Below are positions 17,701 through 26,310 of a stretch of DNA of 64,000 bases, in pieces (position 1 is the stretch's first letter; each line of letters opens with the position of its first letter). The stretch lies in assembly GCA_016719225.1 (NCBI GenBank), contig JADKAN010000001.1, positions 992,001 through 1,056,000 on the forward strand, written 5' to 3'. A program made the position numbers and the translations under genes. The notes under the pieces were generated by a model, which had not been told where the DNA came from, did not search any database, and saw only the letters and a program-made list of their open reading frames with translations. The stretch is from Flavobacteriales bacterium (GTDB lineage Bacteria; Bacteroidota; Bacteroidia; Flavobacteriales_F; PHOS-HE28).

Positions 17701-17835
17701 CTGCTCTTCGCGCTGATCCTGACACTCTTCGTCGTGCCCGCACTCTATAGCTACATGGCCAGCGGCACGGACATCCCGAAGGATGGCGAAGCGGCCGAGG
17801 ACATCGATAATTCAACGCCACAGCTGGACGCATGA
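14731..17835 (+). CDS. RND multidrug efflux pump, inner-membrane subunit (AcrB family)
   Basis: A 1034-residue protein of the normal length for hydrophobe/amphiphile efflux pumps. It begins MNISSISINRPVLASVISI, shows two repeats of one plus five or six membrane segments separated by large periplasmic domains, and has the proton-relay Asp pair in TGIVVDDAIVVLEN (about residues 395-408). The C-terminal half has the matching GLVTKNGILIVEFAN. It exports hydrophobic compounds using the proton gradient. The channel gene starts within its last four bases (ATGA). Confidence 0.96.
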   Translation: MNISSISINRPVLASVISILIVLFGIVGFSYLGVREFPSVDPPVITVTTNYTGANADIMESQVTEPLEESINGIAGIRSLTSISSDGRSSITVEFELDVDLEAAANDVRDRVSRALKTLPQDVDPPITVKSDADASSIVSMTIQSDQRSLLELTDIATNQFKERLQTIPGVSTVQIWGEKKYSMKLLLDPLKMAGLGITPLDVSNALAKENVELPSGSIEGANTELTIRTLGRLVTEEQFNDMIIREVGGNVVRMRDIGKAQMLPENEKTLLRGDGGVPMVAVAVTPQPGSNYIAIADAFYKRVDEIKKDMPSDLRYTMALDTTVSIRKAISEVEDTIVIAFLLVVIIIFVFLRDWRTTLIPVIAIPISLIGSFFIMYVAGFSINILTLLAIVLATGIVVDDAIVVLENIYAKIEGGMDPIEAGHRGSKEITFAIISTTVTLAAVFLPIVFLSGLTGRLFREFGVVVAGSVLISAVVSLTLTPMMSARWLKHRAKPSGFYASTERFYVWLTDGYSSLLAKFLQRRWLTFPIMGACVLMIWFIGKAIPSELAPNEDKSRFMLMSTAPEGTSFDKMDAYLSDIIQLVDTMKETQNVLEVTAPGFGSTASTNTGFVRVSLVPPEERTMTQDQLAQRTSALAQKYNFARTFAVQEATIGGGRNAGLPVQFVIQAPDFETLRDAIPKFMEAAQDDPTFSVVDLNLKFNKPELNVEIDRDRAKALGVSVRDIAQTLQLYFSGQRFGYFIFKGKQYQVIGQAARDNRDKPLDLTSAYVRSDKGELVQMDNLVTLTMRSNPPQLYRYNRYVSATVSANTAEGKTLGEGIAAMDRIAKETLPTNFSTSLAGVSKEFAESSSSLVFAFLLALALIFLILAAQFESWVDPLIVMFTVPLAIAGALLSLWLGGHTLNIFSEIGIIVLIGLVTKNGILIVEFANQRQEHGLLRTPAVMDSARQRFRPILMTTLAMALGSLPIALGLGAASKSRVPMGVAIVGGLLFALILTLFVVPALYSYMASGTDIPKDGEAAEDIDNSTPQLDA

Positions 17836-19121
17836 GACGCTTTGCCTTCGCCATAGCCGCCGCACTGGTGATCCCTGCTGCCGCGCAACAACTCACGGCC
17901 GACGAAGCCGTGCGCATCGCCATGGAGAATAACCATGGCGTTCGGATCGCACGCAATAGCGCCGCCATCGCCAAGCTGGCCAACAATCCCGGTGCAGCGG
18001 GCATGCTCCCTTCGGTGGACGCGAATGGCGCATATTCGGTTGACAATGCTGCCACCAAACAAGAATTCTTCACCGGTGAGGACCGCGAAGCCGACAACGC
18101 CAATGCGAAGTCGCTCAGCGGTGAAGTGGAATTGAATTGGACCCTTTTCGACGGTCTTGCCATGTTCGCCGCCAAGGACCGACTGGAGGCCTTGGAACGG
18201 ATCGGGGAGATGCAGCTCCGGCAGGAATTGGAGGGAACCACCTACGATGTGCTTACTTTATACTATCAATTGGTGCAGCTTGAAAAATCCGTGCGCGTGC
18301 AGCGCGAAGCCATGGGCACCTCGCGCGAACGGCTGAAGATCACCGAGACCGGTGAGAGTGTTGGCGCATCCTCCGGCTTGGAATTGGTGCAAGCACGGCT
18401 GGATCTCAGTACCGACAGCGCACAGATGTTGGCTTTGATCCAACAGACCGCCATGGCCCGCACGGCCTTGAACACCCTGCTCGCTCGCGCCCCCGGCACT
18501 GCTTTCGAAGTGGACACCGTGATCCCAGCCGCCGAGGTCTTGGAACTGACCGGCTTGCAACAGGCGGCCCTCGCCGCCAACTCCACGCTTCAACAGGCCC
18601 GTGAGGAACGCATGGTGGCCGACCTGTCCGTCAAGGAACTGCGCGGCACTCTGTTGCCCAAACTGAACGGCTTCGCCAACTACGGCTATTCGCGCAGCAC
18701 CTCGGAGGTCGGTTTCCTGAAAAGCAATCAACGCCTCGGTCCGCAATACGGCTTGACCTTGGGCATACCCCTTTTCCGTGGTGGTGCCATCAAGGCGGTG
18801 AAGCAGGCGAAGCTGGCCGGTGAGCAGGCCGACCTATCGCTGCAACAAACACAACTGGAACTGGAGCGTGATGTTCTTGACATGTGGAGCCAGTATGGAA
18901 ATGCCCAACAACGCGTTGCCCTTGAAGAAGCCAACCTGGGCGGATCACGCACCCAGATGCAGGTGGCGCTGGAAAGCTACAGGGTCGGTGTGAGCACCGC
19001 CGTTCAGCTCCGCGATGTACAACAGGGCGTGGTGGCCGCGGAGAACCGCCTGCTTACCGCGCAGTTCGAAGCGAAAGTGGCCGAACTGCAATTGCGCTGG
19101 TTGGCCGGGAATTTGCTTTGA
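17832..19121 (+). CDS. TolC family outer-membrane efflux channel
   Basis: A 429-residue protein with a signal peptide (FAFAIAAALVIPAAAQQ) and the internally duplicated helical pattern of TolC-like proteins: LTADEAVRIAMENNHGVRIARN in the first half and LGPQYGLTLGIPLFRGGAIKA in the second, with long coiled helices between. It completes the tripartite pump started at 13532. Translational overlap with the pump gene supports one operon of four genes including marR. Confidence 0.94.
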   Translation: MRRFAFAIAAALVIPAAAQQLTADEAVRIAMENNHGVRIARNSAAIAKLANNPGAAGMLPSVDANGAYSVDNAATKQEFFTGEDREADNANAKSLSGEVELNWTLFDGLAMFAAKDRLEALERIGEMQLRQELEGTTYDVLTLYYQLVQLEKSVRVQREAMGTSRERLKITETGESVGASSGLELVQARLDLSTDSAQMLALIQQTAMARTALNTLLARAPGTAFEVDTVIPAAEVLELTGLQQAALAANSTLQQAREERMVADLSVKELRGTLLPKLNGFANYGYSRSTSEVGFLKSNQRLGPQYGLTLGIPLFRGGAIKAVKQAKLAGEQADLSLQQTQLELERDVLDMWSQYGNAQQRVALEEANLGGSRTQMQVALESYRVGVSTAVQLRDVQQGVVAAENRLLTAQFEAKVAELQLRWLAGNLL

Positions 19122-19315
19122 TCGGTTTCCTACAGTTGAACAGCTCGTTGAAGCTCGATCAGGATCCGTCCATAATGTCTTACTGTATATGGAAGAAATA
19201 GCTTTTGCGAAAGGGCTTGGCCTGAACGGGTCAAGCCACCTGTTGTACTTCTTCACCCAGAAGTTTTCGCAATACAGAGCCTGGGTTGAACCTGACGCCT
19301 TAACCTTGTATCGGC

Positions 19316-19993
19316 ATGCGCGAATTCATCTTAAAGCACTGTTCCTCCATCGTGTGGTCCACGCTCGTCCTTACGTTGGCCTGCACCGCACCGTTCCCAT
19401 TAATGCCGAAGCTGGGGTCGTCCGGCCTGTCCGGTACAGCCTTGCTCGCGTACTTGCCGGGAGGCGAAGACCAGCAGACCCGGAACCCTTGGCAAATGGT
19501 GGCTAACGACTCGTCCAGTATCTTTTTTGCGACAGGTGATACACTTCATTTCCCGGCAACGGATCTGCATTACATGGGTAAGGTGGTCGCCCAGCTCGGG
19601 CGCGAGTGGTACATCTTCAGCGGTAGGGACAGTTCACGCAGGAACATGCGCTCCCTATTCGTACAATCCCCGGGCTATTTTTCTTCCGCTGGCATCATGC
19701 ATGGTTGGGAGATGCCGGGGCGTCTTTTGGACCATGACGGCCGAGAGGTTTATTATGAAGCGGAGGTTTTTACCGGCGAAGTGTTTCCTGATACCATGGG
19801 CGTGGTGTGGTATGATCGCTCACTGATGCCGGATGGCCAATGGCGCATGAACACCCGGCTGCTTCAGTTCGGGCGTCCGGAAACAGACACGCTGGTGTTT
19901 TTCGGCCATCCCCGGAAGAGCATTACACAAAGCCTCGCATTCCAAGGCAAATGCCAGCTCCTGAAGGGCGAGGACCAAGTAATGAAACCGTAG
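19316..19993 (+). CDS. putative lipoprotein of unknown function
   Basis: A 225-residue protein with a hydrophobic N-terminus and a lipobox-like LTLAC (Cys about residue 23). The mature region is beta-rich with many aromatic residues (REWYIFSGRD, SPGYFSSAGIMHGWEMPGRL). No family is recognised. The 194-base gap before it contains a short inverted repeat (GGCTTG ... CAAGCC, about 19218-19241) and no other gene signal. It converges on the SpoU-type methyltransferase gene. Confidence 0.65.
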   Translation: MREFILKHCSSIVWSTLVLTLACTAPFPLMPKLGSSGLSGTALLAYLPGGEDQQTRNPWQMVANDSSSIFFATGDTLHFPATDLHYMGKVVAQLGREWYIFSGRDSSRRNMRSLFVQSPGYFSSAGIMHGWEMPGRLLDHDGREVYYEAEVFTGEVFPDTMGVVWYDRSLMPDGQWRMNTRLLQFGRPETDTLVFFGHPRKSITQSLAFQGKCQLLKGEDQVMKP

Positions 19994-20050
19994 TGCCGAG
20001 CGCCGGGAGTTGGCCGGCTCATGCGGGTGTCCGAGAGTCCGAAGAGCTTC

Positions 20051-20821
20051 TTAAGGCCTTATGATTTCCATGCACAGCGCAGCGGCGGCCGCGGCCACGT
20101 TCAGCGATTCGGCACCACCATGGCCCGGAATGGAGATGGATATTCCCGGTGCGGCGCGGACACCTTCGGAAAGTCCATGGGATTCGCTGCCCATCACCAG
20201 GATGCATGGCTTTTTCACGCCGTAAGCGAACACGTTCTCACCAGAAGCTTCCGCTTTGTAAACGGATACTTTCGAAGCATGGGCTTGTGCCAAAGCGCCA
20301 GGTAGATCTTCAACCGCACACGGCACAAGCCTGAACAGCGACCCCATGCTGCTCTGGACAGCCTTCGGGTTATATGGATCCACACCACCGGCACACCATA
20401 CCTGCGTCGCACCGAACCAATCCGCAATGCGGAGCAATGTTCCGAGATTTCCAGGGTCAGAAACCCCGTCCAGCGCCAAGTTGAACATCCCCACAACCGG
20501 CAAGCGCAACTCGGTAGCAGTAGGTATCCGCACCACCGCCAGAACCTCATTACCGCTATGCAAAGTGCCCATACGGTCCAAATCGTGCGCAGGAAGTATG
20601 GACACCGTGGTGTTGGCCATTTCGGGTCCCGGTTCCGTACCGCCCTCAAGGCCCATCTCACGCACGGGATCTGCTGTAGCATAGATCTCCAATACCTCCA
20701 TCGATGACTTCAAAAGTTCACCCACGAGTTTGCGACCTTGCACCAGGAACAAACCTTGCTCCTCCCTCTCTTTCCTCCTGTGTAAGGCGCGAACGCGCTT
20801 CAACTGGGTACTTCCGCTCAT
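20051..20821 (-). CDS. TrmH/SpoU family RNA 2'-O-methyltransferase
   Basis: A 256-residue SPOUT methyltransferase from the ATG at 20819-20821 (MSGSTQLKRVRALHRRKERE); an in-frame upstream ATG at 20876-20878 adds a non-family extension. The N-terminal substrate-binding domain (FLVQGRKLVGELL) is followed by motif 1 LDGVSDPGNLGTLLRIADWFG with the conserved N and R, motif 2 LVMGSESHGLSEGV and motif 3 ISIPGHGGAESLNVAAAAA. It would methylate a ribose 2'-OH in rRNA or tRNA using SAM bound in the trefoil knot. The exact RNA target is not evident. It is divergent from the tamL-like gene. Confidence 0.9.
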   Translation of the reverse strand: MSGSTQLKRVRALHRRKEREEQGLFLVQGRKLVGELLKSSMEVLEIYATADPVREMGLEGGTEPGPEMANTTVSILPAHDLDRMGTLHSGNEVLAVVRIPTATELRLPVVGMFNLALDGVSDPGNLGTLLRIADWFGATQVWCAGGVDPYNPKAVQSSMGSLFRLVPCAVEDLPGALAQAHASKVSVYKAEASGENVFAYGVKKPCILVMGSESHGLSEGVRAAPGISISIPGHGGAESLNVAAAAAALCMEIIRP

Positions 20822-20832
20822 TTTTGCCGGGA

Positions 20833-20840
20833 TAACTTCG
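20833..20840 (+). promoter_or_regulatory. candidate -7 promoter box (TAACTTCG) for the tamL-like gene
   Basis: TAACTTCG followed by CGCCCC matches the TAnnTTCG variant seen before purK, accD and the aldolase gene. The GTG start is 50 bases downstream. On the opposite strand a TACTTTGCGCCG sequence (about 20873-20884) could serve the methyltransferase gene, so the short intergenic region may hold two divergent, crossing promoters. Confidence 0.45.
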
Positions 20841-20890
20841 CGCCCCCGTGGCGCGGTTTTCGGTAAACTGCGGCGCAAAGTAGCCTACCC

Positions 20891-23446
20891 GTGCTTTCCA
20901 TCCGCCCCGCCCATATCGCCGTTTGTGTCTTCGCCTTGTCGGTGCTTTCCGCATGCAATCCCACCAGGCGTGTTCCGCACGGAGAATACCTGCTGGTAAA
21001 GAACCGGATCCGATCCGATGCCCAGGACCTGACAAAGGATGAACTGGCAGCCATCATCAAGCAGAAACCGAACAACAAGGTATTGGGGCAACGTCTGTAC
21101 CTACACCTCTACAACCTCAGCGACCCCGTAAAAACCGCGATCCGGCAGGCCGAGCTCGATTCAGTATGCGCGATCCGCAATGAAGTCAAAGCGGCACAGC
21201 GCGTAGCGAAGAACGAGGTCCGCGTGGCGGAAGGCAAGAAACCGCGTGCCGCCAAACCCAAGACCTGCCGGAAAGCACTGCGGACCTGGGCGCGGGAGGA
21301 CGTCGGCGAGCCACCCACCATTCTCGATAGTTCCCTCACCCTGCGCAGCTTGGACCAGCTGAAGCTGTACATGACCAAGGAGGGCTATTTCAATGCCAGC
21401 GTTTACGACACGGTCTTCTTCCGGAGGCATAAATGGGAGCTGTTCGGCGATCGATGGGGCCGGCCCTATTCTCAGCCGAAAGCCCAGGTACAGTACACCA
21501 TCAAAGCGGGTCGGCCCTATACGCTTTGCACCGCATATTGGACTGTGGACGACTCCGCGATCGATAGGCTGTTACATGGATCCGCCGGTAAGAGCCTGTT
21601 GGTGCCGGGCATGCGTTTCGATGCTGACGTGCTGGATCAGGAACGCGCACGCATCACCGACCTGCTCCATGAGAATGGCTACCTCTATTTCACCCGTGAA
21701 CTGCTACAATACGTTGCCGATACCACCGCCGGCAACCACGAGGTGGACCTCGTGCTGCGCATCGAACGTCCTGCGGCCCGCGGCAGGCGAGGCTTGCAGG
21801 GCACACCGGAAGGAACGGTCTGGAAGATCGGCGATGTCACCATGGACATTCGGCAACGCACACCTTTCGGCGAGATCCCACTGAAGACCGATACCACGGA
21901 CTACAAGGATTATACCTTCCTTTTCGACGGCAAGCGGCCCAAGTACAGGCCTAAAGCACTTGCCCCGAACCTGTTGCTGAAGCCCGGCAACCGCTATGCT
22001 CAGACCGCCAACGACCGCACCTACCGGCGGCTTACCGGCCTGCGCATTTTCGACCGGGTGGATATAGCGTACGACACCACCGACACCCGAAGACCCGGCA
22101 TGGCGGACGTTCGGGTCACCACGATCCCTAGCAAATTGCAGAATCTTTCCTTGGAAACGTTCGGCACCAACCGGGGCGGCTTCCTGGGCGTTTCCGGAGG
22201 TATCAATTACAAGCATAAGAACCTGTTCCGCAGTACGGGATCCATCCAAGCCCAGTTCAACTTGGGCTTGGAGGCACAACAAAGCCTTGGTGGCGCCAGT
22301 GCTGGTGATGATGCAAGCTTGGCCGTGCAGCGCAACACGTTGTTCAACACCATTGAACTCGGACCCGAGGTCACCATCCGTTTCCCTCGTTTCATCATCC
22401 CCTTTTGGAATACGGACGAACGCTGGCCCCGCACTTGGGGCCGGGTTTCCGCCATTAACGTGCTCTACAATTATCAGCGCCGACCGGACTATACACGCAC
22501 ATTGGCCAAAGTGAGCTACGGCTACGAATGGAACCGTGCCAGCAATATCACATGGGGACTGTATCCCATGGAAGTGAACTTCATCCGCATTCCCGTTATC
22601 AGCTCCGATTTCCGGGATTTCATCACCACCGCCAACGATGCCCTGCTGCGCGACAGCTATACCGACCACGTGATCGCCGGAGGCAGGTTAACCCTAACGT
22701 TGAACACCCAGGACGCCGCGAATCCCAAGCCCACCGTGTTCTTCTGGCGGCCCACCCTGCAAACCTCCGGCAATTTGCTTCAGTTGGGCAACGAACTGCT
22801 CGGCCTCCAACAAGAATCCGATACGGCCGGGAATAGCTTTTACACTTTGGGGGGGGTGCGCTTCGCCCAATTCGTGAAGTTCGACAATGAGCTGCGCTGG
22901 CATCATACCCTGCATACCAAGAGCAGCTTGGCGTTCCGCGTGGCCGCTGGTATGGGCGTGCCCTACGGGAACTTGGGAGTGCTACCTTTCGAAAGCAGCT
23001 TCTTCAGTGGAGGTGCGAACGGCGTTAGGGCGTGGCGCGCGCGATCGCTCGGACCGGGTTCTTACAGCGCGCCACTGGATGCTTTCGATCGCGTGGGGGA
23101 GATCCGCATCGAAGGGAATGCCGAATACCGGTTCAAGCTTGTGGGCTACTTGGAAGGCGCCCTCTTTCTTGACGTGGGTAACATCTGGGACCGGAAGGAG
23201 AACCCCGCCAAACCAGGTAGCGGATTCGAACTGGGTAAAGTGCCGGGGCAGTTCGCTGTAGGAACCGGTATCGGAGCGCGACTCAATTTCGACTTCTTCC
23301 TCGTCCGGTTCGATCTAGGCCTCCAGACCAAGGATCCCGCACTACCTATGGGCCAACGCTGGCTGTTCCAACCGAAGGACGACGGACTGTCCACCACACT
23401 GGGCGACAAGCTGAATTTCAATTTGGGGATCGGTTATCCGTTCTGA
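20891..23446 (+). CDS. tamL: BamA/TamA family outer-membrane barrel lipoprotein (TamL-like)
   Basis: An 851-residue protein with a GTG start and a lipoprotein signal ending in LSVLSAC (Cys about residue 22). The N-terminal half contains POTRA-like modules (for example LDQLKLYMTKEGYFNASVYD and RITDLLHENGYLYFTRELLQ), and the C-terminal half a 16-strand-type D15 barrel with FFSGGANGVRAWRARSLGPGSY, the conserved (V/I)RG(F/Y)-like segment in altered form, and a terminal aromatic residue (GIGYPF). In Bacteroidota, lipid-anchored BamA homologues of this kind are TamL, which acts with TamB in outer-membrane assembly. No tamB is visible next to it. Confidence 0.88.
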   Translation: MLSIRPAHIAVCVFALSVLSACNPTRRVPHGEYLLVKNRIRSDAQDLTKDELAAIIKQKPNNKVLGQRLYLHLYNLSDPVKTAIRQAELDSVCAIRNEVKAAQRVAKNEVRVAEGKKPRAAKPKTCRKALRTWAREDVGEPPTILDSSLTLRSLDQLKLYMTKEGYFNASVYDTVFFRRHKWELFGDRWGRPYSQPKAQVQYTIKAGRPYTLCTAYWTVDDSAIDRLLHGSAGKSLLVPGMRFDADVLDQERARITDLLHENGYLYFTRELLQYVADTTAGNHEVDLVLRIERPAARGRRGLQGTPEGTVWKIGDVTMDIRQRTPFGEIPLKTDTTDYKDYTFLFDGKRPKYRPKALAPNLLLKPGNRYAQTANDRTYRRLTGLRIFDRVDIAYDTTDTRRPGMADVRVTTIPSKLQNLSLETFGTNRGGFLGVSGGINYKHKNLFRSTGSIQAQFNLGLEAQQSLGGASAGDDASLAVQRNTLFNTIELGPEVTIRFPRFIIPFWNTDERWPRTWGRVSAINVLYNYQRRPDYTRTLAKVSYGYEWNRASNITWGLYPMEVNFIRIPVISSDFRDFITTANDALLRDSYTDHVIAGGRLTLTLNTQDAANPKPTVFFWRPTLQTSGNLLQLGNELLGLQQESDTAGNSFYTLGGVRFAQFVKFDNELRWHHTLHTKSSLAFRVAAGMGVPYGNLGVLPFESSFFSGGANGVRAWRARSLGPGSYSAPLDAFDRVGEIRIEGNAEYRFKLVGYLEGALFLDVGNIWDRKENPAKPGSGFELGKVPGQFAVGTGIGARLNFDFFLVRFDLGLQTKDPALPMGQRWLFQPKDDGLSTTLGDKLNFNLGIGYPF

Positions 23447-23638
23447 ACAACGCAGGTAGGGATTATTAGCCCGCAGGGATACGGAGGCACAAGACTTCCG
23501 GTACCTTGGGATGTGCGAACATGTTGTACCGTTATACCTGCCGACTTGCCATCGTGTTGAAACCCGTACCTCAAGTTCCTCTTTGCTTTTCCGACAGCCT
23601 TCCCTACTCTTCCCGTTGCCTCCCCACCTACTAACCAT

Positions 23639-23646
23639 TACCTTCG
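23639..23646 (+). promoter_or_regulatory. candidate -7 promoter box (TACCTTCG) for the aldolase gene
   Basis: TACCTTCG followed by CGGCC lies 25 bases before the start codon of the aldolase gene. It is the same motif as before rpe except for C in place of T in the third-last position. The rest of the 225-base gap shows no gene. Confidence 0.5.
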
Positions 23647-23671
23647 CGGCCAAATTTTACGAGATCGCCAC

Positions 23672-24742
23672 ATGAGCACGTTGAAGACCGGGAAATTGAA
23701 CGAACTGTTGGGAGCCGATGCGGAAAGCCTCTTGGGCCACACCTGCAAGTCCATCACCAAGGACCAGCTCAACCTGCCCGGCGCGGATTTCGTGGACCGT
23801 TCCTTCGCGCTGAGCAACCGGAACCCACAGGTGATGCGGAGCATCCAGGCGCTTTACGGCAACGGTCGTCTCGCCAACAGTGGCTACATGAGCATACTGC
23901 CAGTGGACCAGGGCATCGAGCACAGTGCCGGCGCCAGCTTTGCACCAAATCCCATCTACTTCGACGGCGACAAGATCGTGGAACTGGCAATTGAAGGTGG
24001 CTGCAATGCCGTTGCCTCCACCTTTGGCGTACTCGGCAGCGTTTCACGCAAGTACGCCCACAAGATCCCCTTCATCGTAAAGCTCAACCACAACGAGCTG
24101 ATGACCTATCCGAACAAGTTCGACCAAGTGATGTTCGGCACCGTGGAAAGCGCGTGGGACATGGGCGCCGTGGCCGTGGGTGCCACCATCTATTTCGGGA
24201 GCGACGAGAGCACCCGCCAGATCACCGAGGTGGCCGAGGCATTCCAGTATGCGCACGAGCTGGGCATGGCCACCATCCTCTGGTGCTACCTGCGTAACCC
24301 GGGCTTCAAGGTGGATGGCAAGGACTATCACACCGCCGCCGACCTCACGGGACAGGCGAACCATTTGGGCGTCACCATCCAAGCGGATATCATCAAACAG
24401 AAACTCCCGGAGACCAACGGCGGCTACAACGCCGTGGCAGGCTACGGAAAGACACACAAGAAAGTCTACACCGACCTTAGCACCGACCATCCGATCGATC
24501 TCTGCCGCTACCAAGTAGCAAACTGCTATATGGGCCGCATTGGCCTGATCAACAGCGGCGGAGCAAGCAGCGGCTCCAGCGACATGGCAGAAGCCGTGCG
24601 CACTGCGGTGATCAACAAGCGCGCCGGTGGACAGGGCCTCATCAGCGGCCGCAAAGCTTTCCAGCGACCAATGAAGGAGGGTATCCAATTGCTGAACGCG
24701 ATACAGGACGTGTACTTGGATAAGAAGGTGACGATCGCATAG
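23672..24742 (+). CDS. fbaB: class I fructose-bisphosphate aldolase (FbaB/DhnA type)
   Basis: A 356-residue enzyme close in length to Escherichia coli FbaB. Recognisable parts are GYMSILPVDQGIEHSAGASF, PFIVKLNHNELMTYPN, GAVAVGATIYFGS, and GQGLISGRKAFQRPMKEG, the last being the phosphate-binding C-terminal loop with an Arg-Lys pair. The enzyme cleaves fructose 1,6-bisphosphate to dihydroxyacetone phosphate and glyceraldehyde 3-phosphate by a lysine Schiff base, with no metal. A 6-phosphofructokinase gene occurs at 38103, so two adjacent glycolytic steps are encoded in this window but not in one operon. Confidence 0.92.
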   Translation: MSTLKTGKLNELLGADAESLLGHTCKSITKDQLNLPGADFVDRSFALSNRNPQVMRSIQALYGNGRLANSGYMSILPVDQGIEHSAGASFAPNPIYFDGDKIVELAIEGGCNAVASTFGVLGSVSRKYAHKIPFIVKLNHNELMTYPNKFDQVMFGTVESAWDMGAVAVGATIYFGSDESTRQITEVAEAFQYAHELGMATILWCYLRNPGFKVDGKDYHTAADLTGQANHLGVTIQADIIKQKLPETNGGYNAVAGYGKTHKKVYTDLSTDHPIDLCRYQVANCYMGRIGLINSGGASSGSSDMAEAVRTAVINKRAGGQGLISGRKAFQRPMKEGIQLLNAIQDVYLDKKVTIA

Positions 24743-24828
24743 GAGTTGAGCGGTGACCGAGCGTCTATCGTTGTCAACTGCCAATTTCCTCTGTGTCCAT
24801 GAGCCTCTGTGGTGTAACTCCTCTACCG

Positions 24829-24836
24829 TAACTTCG
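24829..24836 (+). promoter_or_regulatory. candidate -7 promoter box (TAACTTCG) for accD
   Basis: TAACTTCG followed by C lies 17 bases before the accD start codon. The upstream gap also contains two imperfect copies of CCTCTGTG (24788-24795 and 24804-24811). Confidence 0.45.
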
Positions 24837-24853
24837 CTATTCAAACATTACGT

Positions 24854-25699
24854 ATGGGCTGGTTCACACGCGTCAAGGAAGGCATCACCACCGCTACCGA
24901 GGAAAAGAAAGAGACCCCCGAGGGTCTTTGGTACAAGTGTCCCGAGTGCTCGGAGATCATGACCTCCGACGATCATGCCAAGAATCTTTGGGTCTGCGCC
25001 AAATGCCAGCACCACGAGAAAGTGGGCAGCGCGGAGTACTTCAGTATCCTCTTTGACGATAACAAATTCAAAGAGATCGGTGCCAAGCTGATCGCCGCCG
25101 ATCCCCTCGGTTTCGTGGACACTAAAAAGTATGTGGACCGCTTGGCCAAAACGCGAAAAGCCACCGGCTTGAACGATGCCCTTCGCGCAGCGGAGGGGAA
25201 ATTGGATAAGCAACAAGTGGTGATCGCCTGTATGGACTTCAAGTTCATCGGTGGGAGCATGGGCAGCGTGGTCGGCGAAAAGATCGCCATGGCCGCGGAC
25301 ACAGCGATGCGCCGCAAATGCCCGTTGATCATCATCAGTAAAAGCGGTGGAGCGCGTATGATGGAAGCCGGCTTCAGCCTGATGCAGATGGCGAAGACCA
25401 GCGCCAAGCTCAGCTTGATGGCCAAGAAGGGACTGCCCTTCATCAGCATCCTCACCGATCCCACGACCGGAGGCGTCACCGCCAGCTTCGCCATGCTGGG
25501 CGACCTGAACATCGCGGAGCCGAAAGCATTGGTCGCCTTCGCCGGCCCGCGCGTGGTGCGCGAGACCATCGGCCACGACCTGCCACCAGGCTTCCAGACC
25601 AGCGAATTCGTCCTTGAGCATGGATTTTTGGACCTGATCGTGGAACGGAAGCACCTGAAGGCCAAACTGTCGCAGCTTCTGCTGATGTTCCGGTCTTGA
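24854..25699 (+). CDS. accD: acetyl-CoA carboxylase carboxyltransferase subunit beta
   Basis: A 281-residue AccD. The N-terminal zinc ribbon is intact: C-P-E-C near residues 30-33 and C-A-K-C near 51-54. The crotonase-fold domain contains GGSMGSVVGEKI, SGGARMMEAGFSLMQMAKT, and GGVTASFAMLGD, which line the carboxybiotin and acetyl-CoA sites. It works with AccA, encoded elsewhere, to transfer the carboxyl group to acetyl-CoA for fatty-acid synthesis; the malonyl-CoA made would also feed the polyketide module encoded at 43919. Confidence 0.97.
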   Translation: MGWFTRVKEGITTATEEKKETPEGLWYKCPECSEIMTSDDHAKNLWVCAKCQHHEKVGSAEYFSILFDDNKFKEIGAKLIAADPLGFVDTKKYVDRLAKTRKATGLNDALRAAEGKLDKQQVVIACMDFKFIGGSMGSVVGEKIAMAADTAMRRKCPLIIISKSGGARMMEAGFSLMQMAKTSAKLSLMAKKGLPFISILTDPTTGGVTASFAMLGDLNIAEPKALVAFAGPRVVRETIGHDLPPGFQTSEFVLEHGFLDLIVERKHLKAKLSQLLLMFRS

Positions 25700-25822
25700 G
25701 GTACAGCTTGAGAAAGTTGGAGGAGCGTCACTTGGCATCGAAGGAGACTGGCTCCATGCCGGACCCGTTTTCCCGAGGGCTCAATGTTTCGCTGGGCAGT
25801 CGGGTTATTTATCCAAAAACCG

Positions 25823-25830
25823 TACATTCG
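25823..25830 (+). promoter_or_regulatory. candidate -7 promoter box (TACATTCG) for rpsO
   Basis: TACATTCG followed by CGCCC fits the extended TAnnTTYGCG pattern of this window. The rpsO start codon is 49 bases downstream, leaving room for a leader that could carry translational control, as is known for S15 in other bacteria. Confidence 0.5.
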
Positions 25831-25879
25831 CGCCCTCAAACCGCTATATGGGCGGCACAAAGAGGCATACACTACGACC

Positions 25880-26149
25880 ATGATCGCAACGAAAGAGGCA
25901 AAGCAGGAGATCTTCAAGACTTACGGTGGCGCGGCTACCAACACGGGCAGCGCCGAAGGGCAGATCGCCCTGTTCACGCAACGGATCGAGCACCTGACCG
26001 GGCACCTGAAGACCAACAAAAAAGACCATCGCACCACAACATCACTGGTGAGCTTGGTGGGCAAACGCAAACAGCTCTTGAGCTATTTGAAGAGCCACGA
26101 GATCGAGCGCTATCGCGCGATCATTGCCAAGCTTGGCTTGCGCAAGTGA
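25880..26149 (+). CDS. rpsO: 30S ribosomal protein S15
   Basis: An 89-residue protein, the standard length of S15, from the ATG at 25880 (MIATKEAKQEIFKTYG). The motif TGSAEGQIALFTQRIEHLTGHL and the following DHRTTTSLVSLVGKRKQLLSYL are the family signature that contacts 16S rRNA helices 20-22. An in-frame ATG at 25784 would add 32 residues unlike S15. It lies before pnp, an order conserved in many bacteria, with a terminator between. Confidence 0.97.
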   Translation: MIATKEAKQEIFKTYGGAATNTGSAEGQIALFTQRIEHLTGHLKTNKKDHRTTTSLVSLVGKRKQLLSYLKSHEIERYRAIIAKLGLRK

Positions 26150-26194
26150 GTTCCACGCCGGTGGAGCACACACCTTGCAATACTTACCGGCGAG

Positions 26195-26226
26195 AGGGCG
26201 ACCCGTGTGCAACGGTCGCCCTTTTT
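26195..26226 (+). terminator. intrinsic terminator between rpsO and pnp
   Basis: AGGGCGACC (26195-26203) pairs with GGTCGCCCT (26214-26222), a 9-base perfect stem with a 10-base loop, followed by a T-rich tract (CTTTTTCCTTTT). It should end or attenuate rpsO transcripts before pnp. Confidence 0.85.
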
Positions 26227-26310
26227 CCTTTTACAGCCCATGGCTGAAGAAGGCTTCCCTCAGAAATCAATCAACCAACAAAAGGCGCGAAAGGCGCGCT
26301 ACGACAACAG

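Noticed and set aside
13532..19121. RND efflux operon as resistance genes for the biosynthetic product
   Set aside because: It is 25 kb away with its own MarR regulator, so no link can be drawn from position.
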